Shown here: positions 12,493-24,056 of the stretch, piece after piece
How positions within the stretch are numbered: the first letter of the stretch is position 1
Layout of the letters: every line of letters begins with the position of its first letter
NCBI GenBank assembly: GCA_007922195.1
Contig: ML681989.1
Coordinates: forward strand, 44,436,994 to 44,500,993
DNA: 64,000 nucleotides
From: Podocnemis expansa
Lineage: Eukaryota; Chordata; Testudines; Podocnemididae
Reading direction: 5' to 3'
Notes under the pieces: generated by a model
The model's input: the letters and a program-made list of their open reading frames with translations, nothing else
Databases searched by the model: none
Told to the model about the DNA's origin: nothing
Made by a program: the position numbers and the translations under genes

Positions 12493-14739
12493 TAGTACTC
12501 AGAGGTATGAATCATTTACACCCTGAGCACCACAGCTATGCCATCATAATTTTTAAATATAGCCACTTACTTAGTGGCTATCCTCTAGCTGACATTTTTA
12601 TTTCTCCTGTGTTTTTGAGGAAAGACTACCCAGTTTGCTATGTTAAAGCTATTTTATACCAATGGCTTATATCACAGAATTTTATATTTCTTTATCCTTG
12701 GCCTTACCCACTCGCAATGTTGTTTCCCCTCACCCCCCTCCAAGAGAAGTGAGTTTATTACTGAAAGATATCTAAGTTCTGAAAGGTATATATTATACAG
12801 CTATGCCACCACCCTTCTTGGCTTGGCACTTGTGAATTTTAACAATTTTTCAGAAAAGAAAAATCCCAAACAATTCTTATTCTAGCTGCAGAACTTGCTT
12901 TCTCTCTTATCACCACTCTCGTGCACCGATCAGATCATACAGCCTCAATGGCTACAAATACCATGCTCCAAGACAGCTGCAACATCCTGTTTTGAAGGGA
13001 TACTATCAATTTCATGGAAGAAAAGTAGTGTAGGCCGAGTAAAACCATTTGAGCTATCCGTCAAGGCACGATCACCGGCAACCAGTGGGGAAGCAGGAGC
13101 AGAGCCATATGAAATTGGTGTTCCAGTATTCTCATTTTCAGTATAGGTAAAGCAAAAAGCCATTTCTTTCAATTTTCTTACTGTAAACAGAAGTTTTGAG
13201 ACTTTTTTAGTCTCAGTATCCCTCTATATCAAATTTGGAACAAATGGGAGCCTCCTAATATATACAAGATTTAACTCTTTTGTGTCCCAAAGGACTCTGT
13301 GCTGTTCTTAGTCTCTCTGCTTTTGGTTTGCTTTTGATCAACATCCGTCTCCTGCTCGAGTTATGCTAAAACCTAAATGTGTTCTTTTTATTTGTCCTCC
13401 AGACTCATACTTCTCATTATTTTGTCAACATTCATGTCTTTCTACTTGCGTAACTAGACTGATTTCTTTTTTTTTTTCAAACTCAACCTTAATGTTTCAG
13501 AAACATACTTTGAAATATTTCAAAAGGAGTCCAACCAGGACAGCAGCAGCGTTTCTGGCATAGGTTTCTTATTTATTTATTATTTTGAAAGTAGCAACAC
13601 TGAGAGAGGGGGGAAGAAATTGCAGATTGCACTGAACAGCATGAGAAACCACGTACATATGGTTTTTGACAAGGACATCAGCCAGAAATCCTGGATCTAT
13701 GAATATCACCAGCCAGCTACACAGTGTTCAAAAGAGCTTTGTAACTGGCCTGATTTTTTTTAGCCTTGAAGGTCAGGATAATTCATTTGAACAATTTGCT
13801 CAGGTGTAACATTTCCAGTCCTTACTAGATAGGCTGACTGAAAGCTTCCTTATTAAAAGTTAGTTCCTAAAGACCGTTCTCCATATCAAAATCAGAATTA
13901 ATTTACAAGCAGTAGAATTGCTACAGAGCAGTGAGAACTGAATTGGATTTTCAGCACTGAGCAAAATGAAGTTATGAGATATGGAAGCTGGCTAGCATAA
14001 CTTAAATACCAAAGGAATAATAGCTTCAGTAGTTTTGTGAATTCATTGGAAGATAGAAATCTACATTACAAATATCAAATACAAATATTCATGGAACGAT
14101 TAGGGGAAAAGAATGATCATAATCAAACGCTGCAGCTATGCAAAGACTAATACCCCCCTAAGGAAAATGGTGATATGCAGACAAAGTCCATAACAAAATG
14201 ATTTCATAGAGGGCTCCTAACTCATAAATGGACATACTGAACAATGGCTGGAAGTATAATTCGGAATATGTCCTCTAAATCTGCTGCAACAGAAGGTAAT
14301 TAATATCTATCTTGGGTGGGCTGAATAGTTAATTAATACAATGGGATGTGATGGTGCACAGCAGTGCTGGCTGCTCCTCTCTACTACCTGGCAATCTGTT
14401 CAAAAAGAAAATGCCAGAAAAGACCTTGAGCACCAAAGCAAGCTTTGAAATTACTTTGCCTAGGCATGAAGTGCTAATGAACATCAAGATGCTTGCTTAC
14501 ATACAGATGACTTTATATTATTCTGAATCTGAGGTTTATTATTACATATTTAGGATGGCTAGGGCAGGAGTTGATTTGCTGTTTAATGACAATAGTGTTC
14601 ATAAATGGTGCTAGACTGCCGAGCCTGGAAAATGAAGTCCTGTAACTGTCCATAGAACAGGCTCAATGTGTACTTATTTATGTTATCGCTTCACTAGGGA
14701 AATGCAGTGTACATGAAGTCAATATAGGATGGGTGCACT
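12493..14739. other. Unannotated sequence
   Basis: Mostly without recognisable features. One minus-strand open frame at 12945-13172 has protein-like composition and is listed separately. Confidence 0.45.
12945..13172 (-). other. Possible coding segment or retrocopy, unidentified
   Basis: A 75-codon open frame ends in TGA. It has balanced composition, including NTGTPISYGSAPASPLVAGD and RPTLLFFHEIDS, unlike the low-complexity frames elsewhere. A pyrimidine-rich stretch ending CTGTTTACAG lies just upstream on the minus strand and could be an acceptor, but it does not give a clean phase. It has the same strand as the better-supported exons to the right and could be a further exon, a pseudogene or chance. 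No family was recognised. Confidence 0.25.
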
Positions 14740-15893
14740 ACTGATTTAAAGACCATACTCAAACTATTTATAAGTGATTCACTGTTAAACTTGGAGAGCA
14801 TATCTAGTAGGACCTTGTGGAGAACAGTCTTAGGTCTGGTACTATTCAATATTTTCTTTAAAAATTTAGATAAGAGAGAATATATTTATAAAATCTGTGG
14901 GTGACACCAAGCATGGAGGGATTGCAAGCACTTTGGAGGACAGGATTAGCATCCAAAGCAACACTGACAAATTAGAGAATTGGTCTGAAATCAACTAGAT
15001 GAAATTCAATGAAGAGAAGTGCAAAGTACTTCACCTACGGAGCAAAAGTGAAATGCACAACTACAAAATGGGGAATAACAGACTAAGTGGTAGCACCGCT
15101 GAAAAGGATTTTATGGTTATAATGGATCACAAATAGAATGAGTCAACAATGTGATACAGTTGCAAACAACAGTTATGTTCCAAAGGGGTAGCCGTCTTAG
15201 TCTAGTTCAGCAAAACAAACAAGGAGTCCTATGGCATTTTTAAAGACCATCACATTTATTTTTTGTATGAGCTTCTGTGGGAGAAAATCTTATTTTGCCA
15301 GATACTTATTCTGTGCCGTATTAACAGCAATATCACATGCAAGACAAGAGGTAATTATTCTGATCTACTCAGCACTGGTGAGATCTCAGTTGAAGTACTG
15401 TGTGCAGTTCTGGGTGCCACAGTTAAAGAAAGATGTGGATAAATTTGAGACAGTCCAGAGAAGAGGAACAAAAGTGATAAGACTGACAAAACCTAAGAAA
15501 TAAAGGTTTAAAGAAGAAAAAAGTCCTTGGGTGTATTTAGTCCTGAAAAAAAGATGACTGAGGCCAGACTTGATAAAAGTCTTCAAATACATTAAGCGCT
15601 GTTATAAAGAGGTTTCTGATCAATTTTCCCCCATATCTATCCACTGAAGGCAGAAACAGTATTAGGTTTAATTTGCAGCAGGGAAGATTTAAGACAGATA
15701 CTAGGAAAACCTTTTGCACTATAGGGGTATTAAGTTTATGGAGCAGGCTTCCAAGGGAAAGATTGCAGAATCTCCTCACTGGAGATTATCAAAAACAGGT
15801 TGAACAAGCACCAGTCACGGACAGCATACTTTGACCTCCCCCTTTGCAGGGACTCTTGAGGTCCCTTCCAGTTCTACAGTTATATGGTACTCC
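14740..15893 (+). mobile_element. CR1 LINE, 3' part, 5'-truncated
   Basis: Degraded CR1 reverse-transcriptase and 3' sequence: 'tggtactattcaatattttc', 'gtgacaccaagcatggaggg', 'agaagtgcaaagtacttcac', 'cagttctgggtgccacag' and the 3' end 'gaggtcccttccagttctac'. Reading frames are broken throughout. A PLE 3' fragment is inserted at about 15178-15305, and the CR1 resumes after it. Confidence 0.88.
15178..15305 (-). mobile_element. Penelope-like element 3' end inserted in CR1
   Basis: Begins 'ttccaaaggggtagccgtct', then 'aaggagtcctatggcatttt', and ends in the 'ggagaaaatcttattttgcc' part of the PLE 3' UTR. CR1 text continues on each side. A TTAT on both sides may be the duplication. Strongly 5'-truncated. 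Confidence 0.85.
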
Positions 15894-17605
15894 ACCATAC
15901 ACTAGCAATAAGCCTGAACTCTGAACTGCATAGGGATAAGAAAGGAAAGAAATTCATTCTCCTCATCCATTTGATTTAGGGTTCCACTGTGACTGCAAAG
16001 AATAGTGCTAATTAATGCAAGTGCAGTATAGATTTTGGTCACTGCCAGTAGATAGATTCCAACCTGTAGGTAAAAGGCTCTATATACCTATTATCAAAGT
16101 TCAAAATCATCTGGTCCCTCAGTTAAATTTCTGATACATTTCCTTTTAGTCATTAGATAAAATTATCTGTATTTTTCAGCATTATAAGATTTTATATTAT
16201 ATCAGGTATCATATTGCTATACAAATAAAGCGCTTCAATCTTAGAGATGCAGGGATCTGCAACTTATCTTGGATTCATAGGTTTCCCCTAAAGTCAACAG
16301 GTGTTGCAGGTGATTAGCATCTGCCAGAATCAGCCACCTCTAAGTGATTTTGATACTTCATGTAGTACTCAGGAGCAGGTGAAGAGCTCAGATTGCAATC
16401 CAAACACAATGATTATTTAGAGATGAAAAATCTAATCTTTAGCTCATGAGATGCTTCAGGCACAATTATTCTGCTTGGTAGTTTGCCAGTCCACTAGAAA
16501 AATATGCCTGACTTACTGCATTAAACCCTAAGATGCATAAACGCAGAAAAGAAACAGAGCAGGCTTAGATCAAGGAGCAATTTACTACTAATATTATATA
16601 CTTTAAAAACAAATAACCCCTGCAAGTATGCTGCAAGTATCATTTAAAATGGGTTTTGAAATAGCTTGATGTTCCACAGTGACTAAAAGCTGCAGTGATA
16701 TAGAAATGCTTTTGAATGAACATCATATTAAATAGCTGTTTGTGTTGTCCACAACAGTACATTTTTATTTTATTAAGTTGAAGTATGAAATGTGATGTTC
16801 TAATTTATAAGTAGTTGAATAATTAGACCTAAGACTAAAAAGAACTGATTTCTGGATTGGCCATGTATAAATGTAGTGACTGAAAGGTTACACGTAGGAG
16901 ATAAAAAGTGAGAACTAGGGATACTACATAAAATAAAGCTGCTCAGGGATGGCAGCTATATCTGAAATGCTATACATTTTGTCTCGTTAATAGAGAGAAG
17001 AGAATCTAGCTGGCAGCTGTAGGATTCTGGCAATAGTCTATCTTCCTTGAGAATTTTCTTTTTCTTTAAGCATTACCCTCAATCTGTCCATACAACTGGA
17101 GAGATCATAAATTTTCCAAATCCCAGAATACAGCTTCCCCTAAGTTTACAACAAAAGAGAGTCTGACATGCCTCATTTGTGAATATTACACAGAAGACTA
17201 TGTGTATGTGTATTATGTTTCACATGTATGAAACAACAGCCCAACAGCCTGGTTTTAAATTATATATAAAAATAATTCACTTAAAAATACTGGAAGTTAA
17301 ATTGGGACTATGAGGTGGCAGAAATGCAATGCCCTGAAAGAATCCCCCAAAGTCTGTAAGCCTCATCTAAACCAAAATAAAATCCATATGAAGACTATTC
17401 CGGACTACTGCCTGAGGCAGGGGCAATCTTTCTCACAGCACGCAAAACAGCGATCACTACTACATTCTTTAACTGAGCGCCATCAGCACAGTTCAGCCAG
17501 TACCTGCCTAGCTTTGCTGCCCCAATGTAACAACTTTACCGGTTTTGGGTACTGAATCCAAGAGAATGGGCTATTGTATATACAGTTTTGTATGTAATGA
17601 GCTAA
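15894..17605. other. Unannotated AT-rich sequence
   Basis: No gene or recognisable element was seen. Confidence 0.5.
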
Positions 17606-18113
17606 CAGGGTGGTCCCAGGAGGGTGGGAGTGTGGGGTGAGTGGGAGCACTGCCCTGAGCACATGGTTCTGCAGGTCCTGCACCACTGCCCTGCTGCCTG
17701 TTCAGCCTGGTGTGGGGGGGCATGGGCCACAGGCTGCCCTCCCTGTGCCACTCCTCTGCAGTTTTCTGTGCCCCACCCATACTGCCACCAGCCTACTGGT
17801 ACATCCCAGGGGGCAGGCTGGCCCAGCCCCAGGCCCTACAGAGCCTTGGCTACATGCCAGGCTGCCCTGCCTCCCAGGACAGACAGGATGGCCAGGGCGG
17901 GCACTGAACACTCTGGAGGAGCAGTGCAGGGACAGTGGCCTGTGGCCTGTGGCCCCCATCTCCTCCCTCCCCTCTGCAGAATTGAGTAGGGCCCCCTCCA
18001 GCATCAGGGGCCGACAACAGTCCCACAAACATTCAGGCCTGCTGGGCGGAAAGAGTCAGCGGCCCCCCAGACCAGTTGGTTCTGGGCTCTGCTTCCCTCA
18101 GGGAACCACCCTG
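17606..18113. mobile_element. GC-rich hAT-like element
   Basis: It begins CAGGGTGGTCCC and ends GGGAACCACCCTG, which are inverted copies. The flanking 8-mers do not match well (about 4 of 8), so the duplication is unclear. The interior is very GC-rich compared with its flanks, which explains six overlapping open frames of up to 200 codons; none has a recognisable domain. Confidence 0.65.
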
Positions 18114-19924
18114 GTAAGTAACAGCCAAACACTAAAGCTTTCTGAAAAGGCACGTTTTTATTTATTGTATCCTCTTTATTCAAATACAGTTATTTGTCAA
18201 CCTGCAATTTAAGTCTGAGAATTGCTTCGTATTTTTTTGATAGTCAGGTACAGGGTCACGGTGCCTCCTGCTGCCTCCACTGAGAGACTGGAATGCACTG
18301 CTAAAAGACACAATTGTTGGGACAAGGGCTTTTTTTTCCAGCTGGGTCCAAAGAAAAAAAAGTTTGAAAACCACTTTTCTAGAACATAACACATGCTAAG
18401 ATTGAGCACCTATGGAAATCTTTTCTTTTATGGAAGGGCTTTTTATTAAAAAAAAAAAATCTTGAGCATACAAAGTTCATAATTTAACTACATTGCTAAA
18501 AGAAATACTGAAGCTCAGCTTTCCAAAAGAACTCCACGTGCCTTTTGCAATCTTGTTGAAAGCCGGAAAACTAAACAATGACATTCAAAGTTCTGATGTC
18601 TGTTACTCAGCGACTGTCTGTTTGCCAAGAGCACACATAAATGAGGACAGACGTGAGCTGGTGCTTAAATAGCTTTTCAAGTGGTTGCAAGTTGATGAGA
18701 AACAAAATGAAACAAACTAGTTCATACAGTGGAAAGTTCTGGAATCTGATGAAAAGGGAAGCAATAGCAGATATTTTACCTTCCTTTTTAATGTTCTCAT
18801 TTACTCATGAACAAGGCAATCATACTCGTGGTATAATGATTTATTTAGTTTAAGGAAACAAGAATTTTAAAAACAACAAAAGCAGCCCCCCAAGTCAGTA
18901 GTTCCTACATTTGAACTGAAAAATAAAATGGCAGTGACCTTGGTAATAAAGAATGATTCCTCTACCATTAAGTTCAAGAAATCTGTTAGTCTTTGAAAGT
19001 GCCAAAGGACTCCCTGTTTGTTCTATAATTATGATATAACATAGAGAAAACAGAAAGACTTCCTCCTCCTTCAGCTACATGGGTACATGCATTACGATGT
19101 TTCCTTGCAGAAGCTATCTCACAATTACAGCTGATATCAAGAATGAATGTGATCTTGGTGCCAAAATCATATGCAAATTCATTGAGAGGTTTCTTAGACT
19201 CAACCCTCCTCCACCTCAAACAGAAAGTGTTAATGCCAAAATCCACAGAAAGGCATAACACCCAGTTACTACAAGGAAGGAAAAAACAAACGTTGTTCTG
19301 ATTAACTTCTCACTTACCAAACAGAGAGGTGCTTTGTGTTTCAAGCCCAGCTATCAGAACCATCTGATTAGAAAGATCAAGGGTCTGCACAGGGATGTTT
19401 AAATGCAGAACAGAAATCAATCTGAGACTCCACAGCACAAGCAGAACCCCCTACAGTGAACTGTGAAATTGCACAATATGAACTTAACATTCATAAACTT
19501 TTCAAGATGCTATAAACTTTTCAATGTTATAAAGCTTTATTAACAGAGAACCTTTGTGGGAAGGGGATTTATATACCCTGGGGATTCCACCTGTAGGGGA
19601 GGAAGTTGTTGAGAGCAGTGCTGGACAGGAGAACGAAGAGAATGGAGTCAATAAAGTCAATCTGTACCAAACCATCCATCATGCAAGGTAGGGGAGGACA
19701 GAGTAGCTGCAGAGGCTGCTTCAGCCAGTAGTATAGAGTAATAGCCCTTGAGCGGTTTCTGGTGATAAAGAGTAAAGTTAGCTGGAAACCAAAGATCATT
19801 CCATGGAACATTTCACGATTTTCTGTTAGACTAAACCTAAGAACAAACTAGAGACCTTTCAAAACTTTTAATGAAAAAATGAGACACCCAGAATAAACAA
19901 TAACTAGGGGATTAAGACGCTTAT
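18114..19924. other. Mostly unannotated sequence
   Basis: A possible decayed hAT right end, AGTTTGAAAACCACT, lies near 18361-18375, but no matching left end was found. A PLE tail lies at 18980-19023. Nothing else was recognised. Confidence 0.45.
18980..19023 (+). mobile_element. Penelope-like element tail fragment
   Basis: It reads 'atctgttagtctttgaaagt', then 'gccaaaggactccctg', the 3' tail shared by every PLE copy in the window. Only the terminal ~45 bases are present. Confidence 0.7.
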
Positions 19925-20535
19925 AGATGCTCAGGTCAGAATGGACCATTATGATTATCTACTCTGACCTCCTGCACAATGCAGGCCAAAAAACCTCACA
20001 CACCCACTACTGCAGTAAATCTATGCCTGAGTTAAAGTATTCAAATCATAATTTGAAGACTTTAAGATACAAAGAATCCATCAGAAAATGAGCCATGCCC
20101 CACGCTACAGAAGGCGGTGAAAAAGCCCCAGAATTCTCACATATATGCCCTGGGGCGGAAGGGGGGAATTCCCTTGTTACCCCAAATATGGTGATCAGTT
20201 AAACCCCGAGCATGTGCAAAACTCTCCAGCTAGTCACCCAAGACAGAATTCTTTGTTATAACTCAGAATCCACTACATCCAATCTTTCTTCTCAGGGCAC
20301 TGGCATATCTACCACCAGTAGTCAAAACTCAGTCAATTGCATCCCATTTTACCATTCCTTGCATAAATTTATCAGGCTTGGGTTTGTAGGCAGTTAATTT
20401 TTTTGCCTCCACAGCTTGCCTTGGGAGACCATTCCAGAATTTTGATGCTCTGATGGTTAGAAACCTGTGTCGAATTTCAAGCCTAAATTTCCTGATGGAC
20501 AGTTTGTTGCCATTTGTTCTTGTGTACATCTAATA
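19925..20535 (-). mobile_element. CR1 LINE 3' fragment
   Basis: Inverse CR1 3' sequence: 'gaccattatgattatctact' and 'ctgacctcctgcacaatgca', later 'agaccattccagaattttga' and 'cctaaatttcctgatggaca'. The translation is broken by many stops. Confidence 0.75.
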
Positions 20536-21396
20536 AATTCATTGAAAAACTTAGGACTTGGTCACAAAGGAGCACTATCCAACTACCCAGTTATCTATTG
20601 GGAAAATAATACAGGTCAAAGATTATCTAAAAAGTTCTTGGAATGCACTGGAGACAACTTTTTATTACAGAAGAGGGAGAAAGCAACTGGAGAGAGGGTA
20701 TTCTGGATTTGATTTTGATAGACAAGGAGGGAACTATGTGAGAATGTGAAGATGGAAGGCAGCCTGAGTGAAAGTGATCATGAAATGATGAGTTCATGAT
20801 TCTAAGGAATGGTAGGAGGGAAAATAACAGAATGAAGACAGCCGCCTTCAACAAGGCAGACTTTATCAGATTCAGGGAACTGGTAGTTAAGATCATTTGT
20901 CAAGTAAATCTAAAGGAAAAATAGTTCAGGGGAGTAGAAAGTTTTTTAAAAGAGACATTATTAAAGGCACAAAAGCAAACAATCCCAGTGCACAGAAAAG
21001 ATAGAAAGTATGCTAAGGCTCCACTTCAATTACCTGAAGTCAAAAAGAGTTATGTAGAAAGTTGAAACTTAAAACAACAGGTCAAATTACAAAGGATGAC
21101 TATTAAAAAAACAAAACAAAACAACAACAAAACCACACACACACAAAACACCAACACAAGCCTGTGGGGACAAAATAAGGAAGGTACAGGTGCAATGCAA
21201 GATTAAAAAAAACCCTAGGTACCTGGCAAGTAAAAAGAGCATTTTATAAATACATGGGGAGAAAGAGGATAATGAGGGACAGGATAGGCCCATTACTAAA
21301 TGAGGAAGGATAGACAGTAACTGAAAATGAAACAATGGTGAAAGTGTTAAATTCACTTTTTGTTTTATTTGTCACCAAAAAGTTAGCAGTGATATC

Positions 21397-21432
21397 TGTT
21401 AGTCTTAAAGTGCCACACAACTACTTGTTGTT
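21397..21432 (+). mobile_element. Penelope-like element tail fragment inside CR1
   Basis: The phrase 'ctgttagtcttaaagtgcca' followed by 'cacaactacttgttg' matches the PLE 3' terminus. Only the tail is present. Confidence 0.6.
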
Positions 21433-22008
21433 TTTTTTAACATAGAGAACATCAGTGTAAATGAACAAATTAAGAATTTCTTACACAAGGCAGATGTTGA
21501 CATCAGTGCCTGATGAAATACATAGCAGGTGTATTTAAGGAACTGGCTAAAGAGATCTCTGAGGTACTAGCAATCAACTTGGAAATTTTGTAGAGGACCA
21601 GGGAGATATCTGAGGACTGGAAAAAGGCAAATACAGTACATATCTATAAAGAGCAAAAGTAAGGACAACGTAAGGAACCATACACCAGTCAGCTTAACTT
21701 TGGAATCTGCAAAGATAATGGGGCAAACAACAATGAATTTGTAAGCATCTATTAGAAAATAAGGTAATAAGTAATAGTCAAAATAGATTTGTCAAAAATA
21801 AACCTTGTCAGAACACCCCAGTATCCTTCTTAGACAAAGCAATAAGTGTTGTGGATAAGGGAGGAAGCAGTAGATATCATCTATCCTGATTTCTGATAAT
21901 GCCTCACAAGACCTCCTAACTGAACAAGAGAAATACAGTCTAGCCACATACTATAAGGTGGGTGCTGGAAAACTGGCTGGAGAACCATACTCGGACAATG
22001 GTTATCAA

Positions 22009-22375
22009 CAGGGGCATCGCTGCCCCAGGGAAGCACCCGGGGCACCGGCCCAGGCCATGCCCCTGCCAGGAGGCCATGCCCCCTGAATGCAGGCCACGCT
22101 CCAGCCAGGGGTGGGGCCGGGAGCGGCCGTGGGTGGCCAGGCCCCGGATCTCTGGCCAGGGATGGGGCCAGGAGCGGCCTCTGCAGCTGCGGGCAGCTGA
22201 GCCCCAGATCCCTGGCCGTGGATGGGGCTGCCACAGCTGCGGGCAGCTGAGCCCCAGATCTCTGGCCTGATCGGGCCTGTGACCAGGAGCAGTGGGCCCT
22301 GCCAGACCCAGGGCACTGGTGCCGGGATTCGGGGCACATGCCCCCTGTGCCCGCCTGGCGCCAGCAGCACCCCTG
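22009..22375. mobile_element. GC-rich hAT MITE with internal tandem repeat
   Basis: It begins CAGGGGCATCGCTGCCCC and ends GCGCCAGCAGCACCCCTG. A perfect 8-bp duplication, gttatcaa, lies at 22001-22008 and 22376-22383. Inside are imperfect units starting GCCCCRGATC at 22141, 22201 and 22251. The overlapping 120-150-codon frames here are not genes. The copy at 23068-23288 is the same family with fewer units. Confidence 0.9.
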
Positions 22376-23067
22376 GTTATCAATGGCTCACATCTGAGCA
22401 TGAAGGGTATCTGAGTGTGGTCCTGCAGAGATCTCTCCTGGGTCCTGTTTTGCTCGGTATTTTCATAAACAATTTGGCTAATGGCATAAAGAGTATGCTT
22501 ATGAAGATTGCGGACAAAACTAAGTTGGGGGGCGTTTCAAGTATTTTGGAGAACAGAATTAAAATTGAAAATGATGTTGCCAACTGGAGAAATGATCTGA
22601 ATTAAACACAATGAAATTTGAGAGGAAGAAACGCAAAGTGCTACATTTAGGATGGACTAATAAATTTTGCTAATACAAAACTGAAAATGACTGCCCACAA
22701 AAGCAGCACTGCAAAATGGATCTGAGGGTTATAATGGATCACAAAATTAAATATGCATCACAAAACTAATACTGTTGCCAAGAAAATCAAACTTTATTTT
22801 GGGATGTGTCAGCAGGAATGTTGTAAGCAAGATATGCAAAGTAATTCTTCCAATCTAATTAGCACTTCCAAGGTCTCAACTGGAATAGCGTGTCCAGTTC
22901 TGGACACTACTTTTCAGGAAGGATGTGGACAACTTAGAGAAAGTCCAGATGAGACCAACTAAAATGATTAAAAGTCTAGAAAACATGACCTGATAAGGTC
23001 ATGAAAAAAGTGGGTTTATTTAGTTTGGAAAAGAGAAGCATGAAGTGGGGACATGATATGAGTCAAC

Positions 23068-23288
23068 CAGGAGCGTTGCTGCCCCGGCGAAGAACCCGGG
23101 GCTCCACCCCCTGGCTGCAGGCCACACCCCTGGCCGGGAGCAGCTGTGGCACCCACGGGCAGCTGGGCCCCAGATCTCCAGCACCATTGGGCCAGAGACA
23201 GGGAGAGGCAGGGCCCCGCGGGACCCAGGCCACTGGTGCCGGGATTCAGGGCACGGGCCTTGTGTGCCTGGCGCCAGCAATGCCCCTG
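23068..23288. mobile_element. GC-rich hAT MITE, short relative of 22009-22375
   Basis: It begins CAGGAGCGTTGCTGCCCC and ends GCGCCAGCAATGCCCCTG. The flanks gagtcaac and aagtcaac match at 7 of 8 positions. The interior shares 'gggcagctgggccccagatc' with the larger copy. Confidence 0.87.
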
Positions 23289-23516
23289 AAGTCAACAGTG
23301 TCCCCTTGACGCCAAAAAGATTAACAGCATATTGGGCTGTTTTAACAGGGCCATTGCTGGCAGATCCAGGGCAGTGATTACTCTCTTCTGTTTGGCACTG
23401 GTGAGGCCTCATTTGCAGTATTGTGTCCACACTACAGGAAGGATGCAGACAAATTGGAGAGAGTCCTGCAAAGAGCAGTGAAAATGATAAGGGGCCTGGG
23501 ACACTACTTATTAGGA

Positions 23517-23826
23517 GAGCTTAATGTCGATGTGACAAAATCCTGGGTGGATGATTTTGTTGAAGTTGGCCACACTTTGAGGAGGGGGGTTGGACTGGAT
23601 GACCTGCTGATGTCCCTTCTGTAGAGTTTTAAGGGAGATTATAATCCAATAAGGAGGACAGCATATTTGGAGCTGTACAAGAAGTCTTTATTGAAAGAGA
23701 ACTGAGAGAGAGAGAGGAGACAGACAGGTTTTCCTAGCACCTAAACGACTCTCCCATTTATCACTATGACAACCCCAATGACCCTAGGTAGTCCAAAACA
23801 CCACACCTTCCAATCCTAATCTTCAT
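23517..23826. mobile_element. Unidentified insert in CR1
   Basis: CR1 text breaks after 'gacactacttattaggag' and resumes at 'aaaggttgttataaagagaa'. The left part of the insert ends with a LINE-like tail ('ggactggatgacctgctgat'), and the right part ('gtacaagaagtctttattga') resembles no family I know. It may be two insertions. Confidence 0.4.
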
Positions 23827-24056
23827 AAAAGGTTGTTATAAAGAGAAAGGTGACAAGTTTTTCTCCTAAGCCACTTAGGACAGGACAAAAAGTAATGGAC
23901 TTATATTGCAGGAAAGAGAGATTTAGGTTTGACATTAGGGAATGCTTCCTAAGTGTAAAGGGTAGCTAAGCACTGGAACAAACTATATAAGGAGGCTGTG
24001 GAATTTTTGTCATTGGAAAGCAGGTTAGACGAGCACCTGTCACAGATAGTCTATAC

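Larger units (their letters stand above)
20600..24056 (+). mobile_element. CR1 LINE, long degraded copy, left part
   Basis: Matches the late endonuclease and reverse-transcriptase region of CR1 ORF2: 'agtgatcatgaaatgatgag', 'aaggcagactttatcagatt', 'ctgggtcctgttttgctcgg' and 'gcggacaaaactaagttggg'. Frameshifts and stops are frequent. It is split by hATs at 22009-22375, 23068-23288 and 24057-26374, and by an unidentified segment at about 23517-23826. It resumes at 26383 and ends near 26465. Confidence 0.82.

Noticed and set aside
17610..18212. 200-codon plus-strand frame and three shadows
   Set aside because: Coincides with a GC-rich element bounded by inverted CAGGGTGGT ends. The peptide is Pro/Gly/His-rich without motifs and opposite-strand frames are equally open.
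21881..22605. Frames of 102-153 codons on both strands
   Set aside because: All span the 367-bp GC-rich hAT and run out into degraded CR1; the repeated peptide words reflect the internal tandem repeat.
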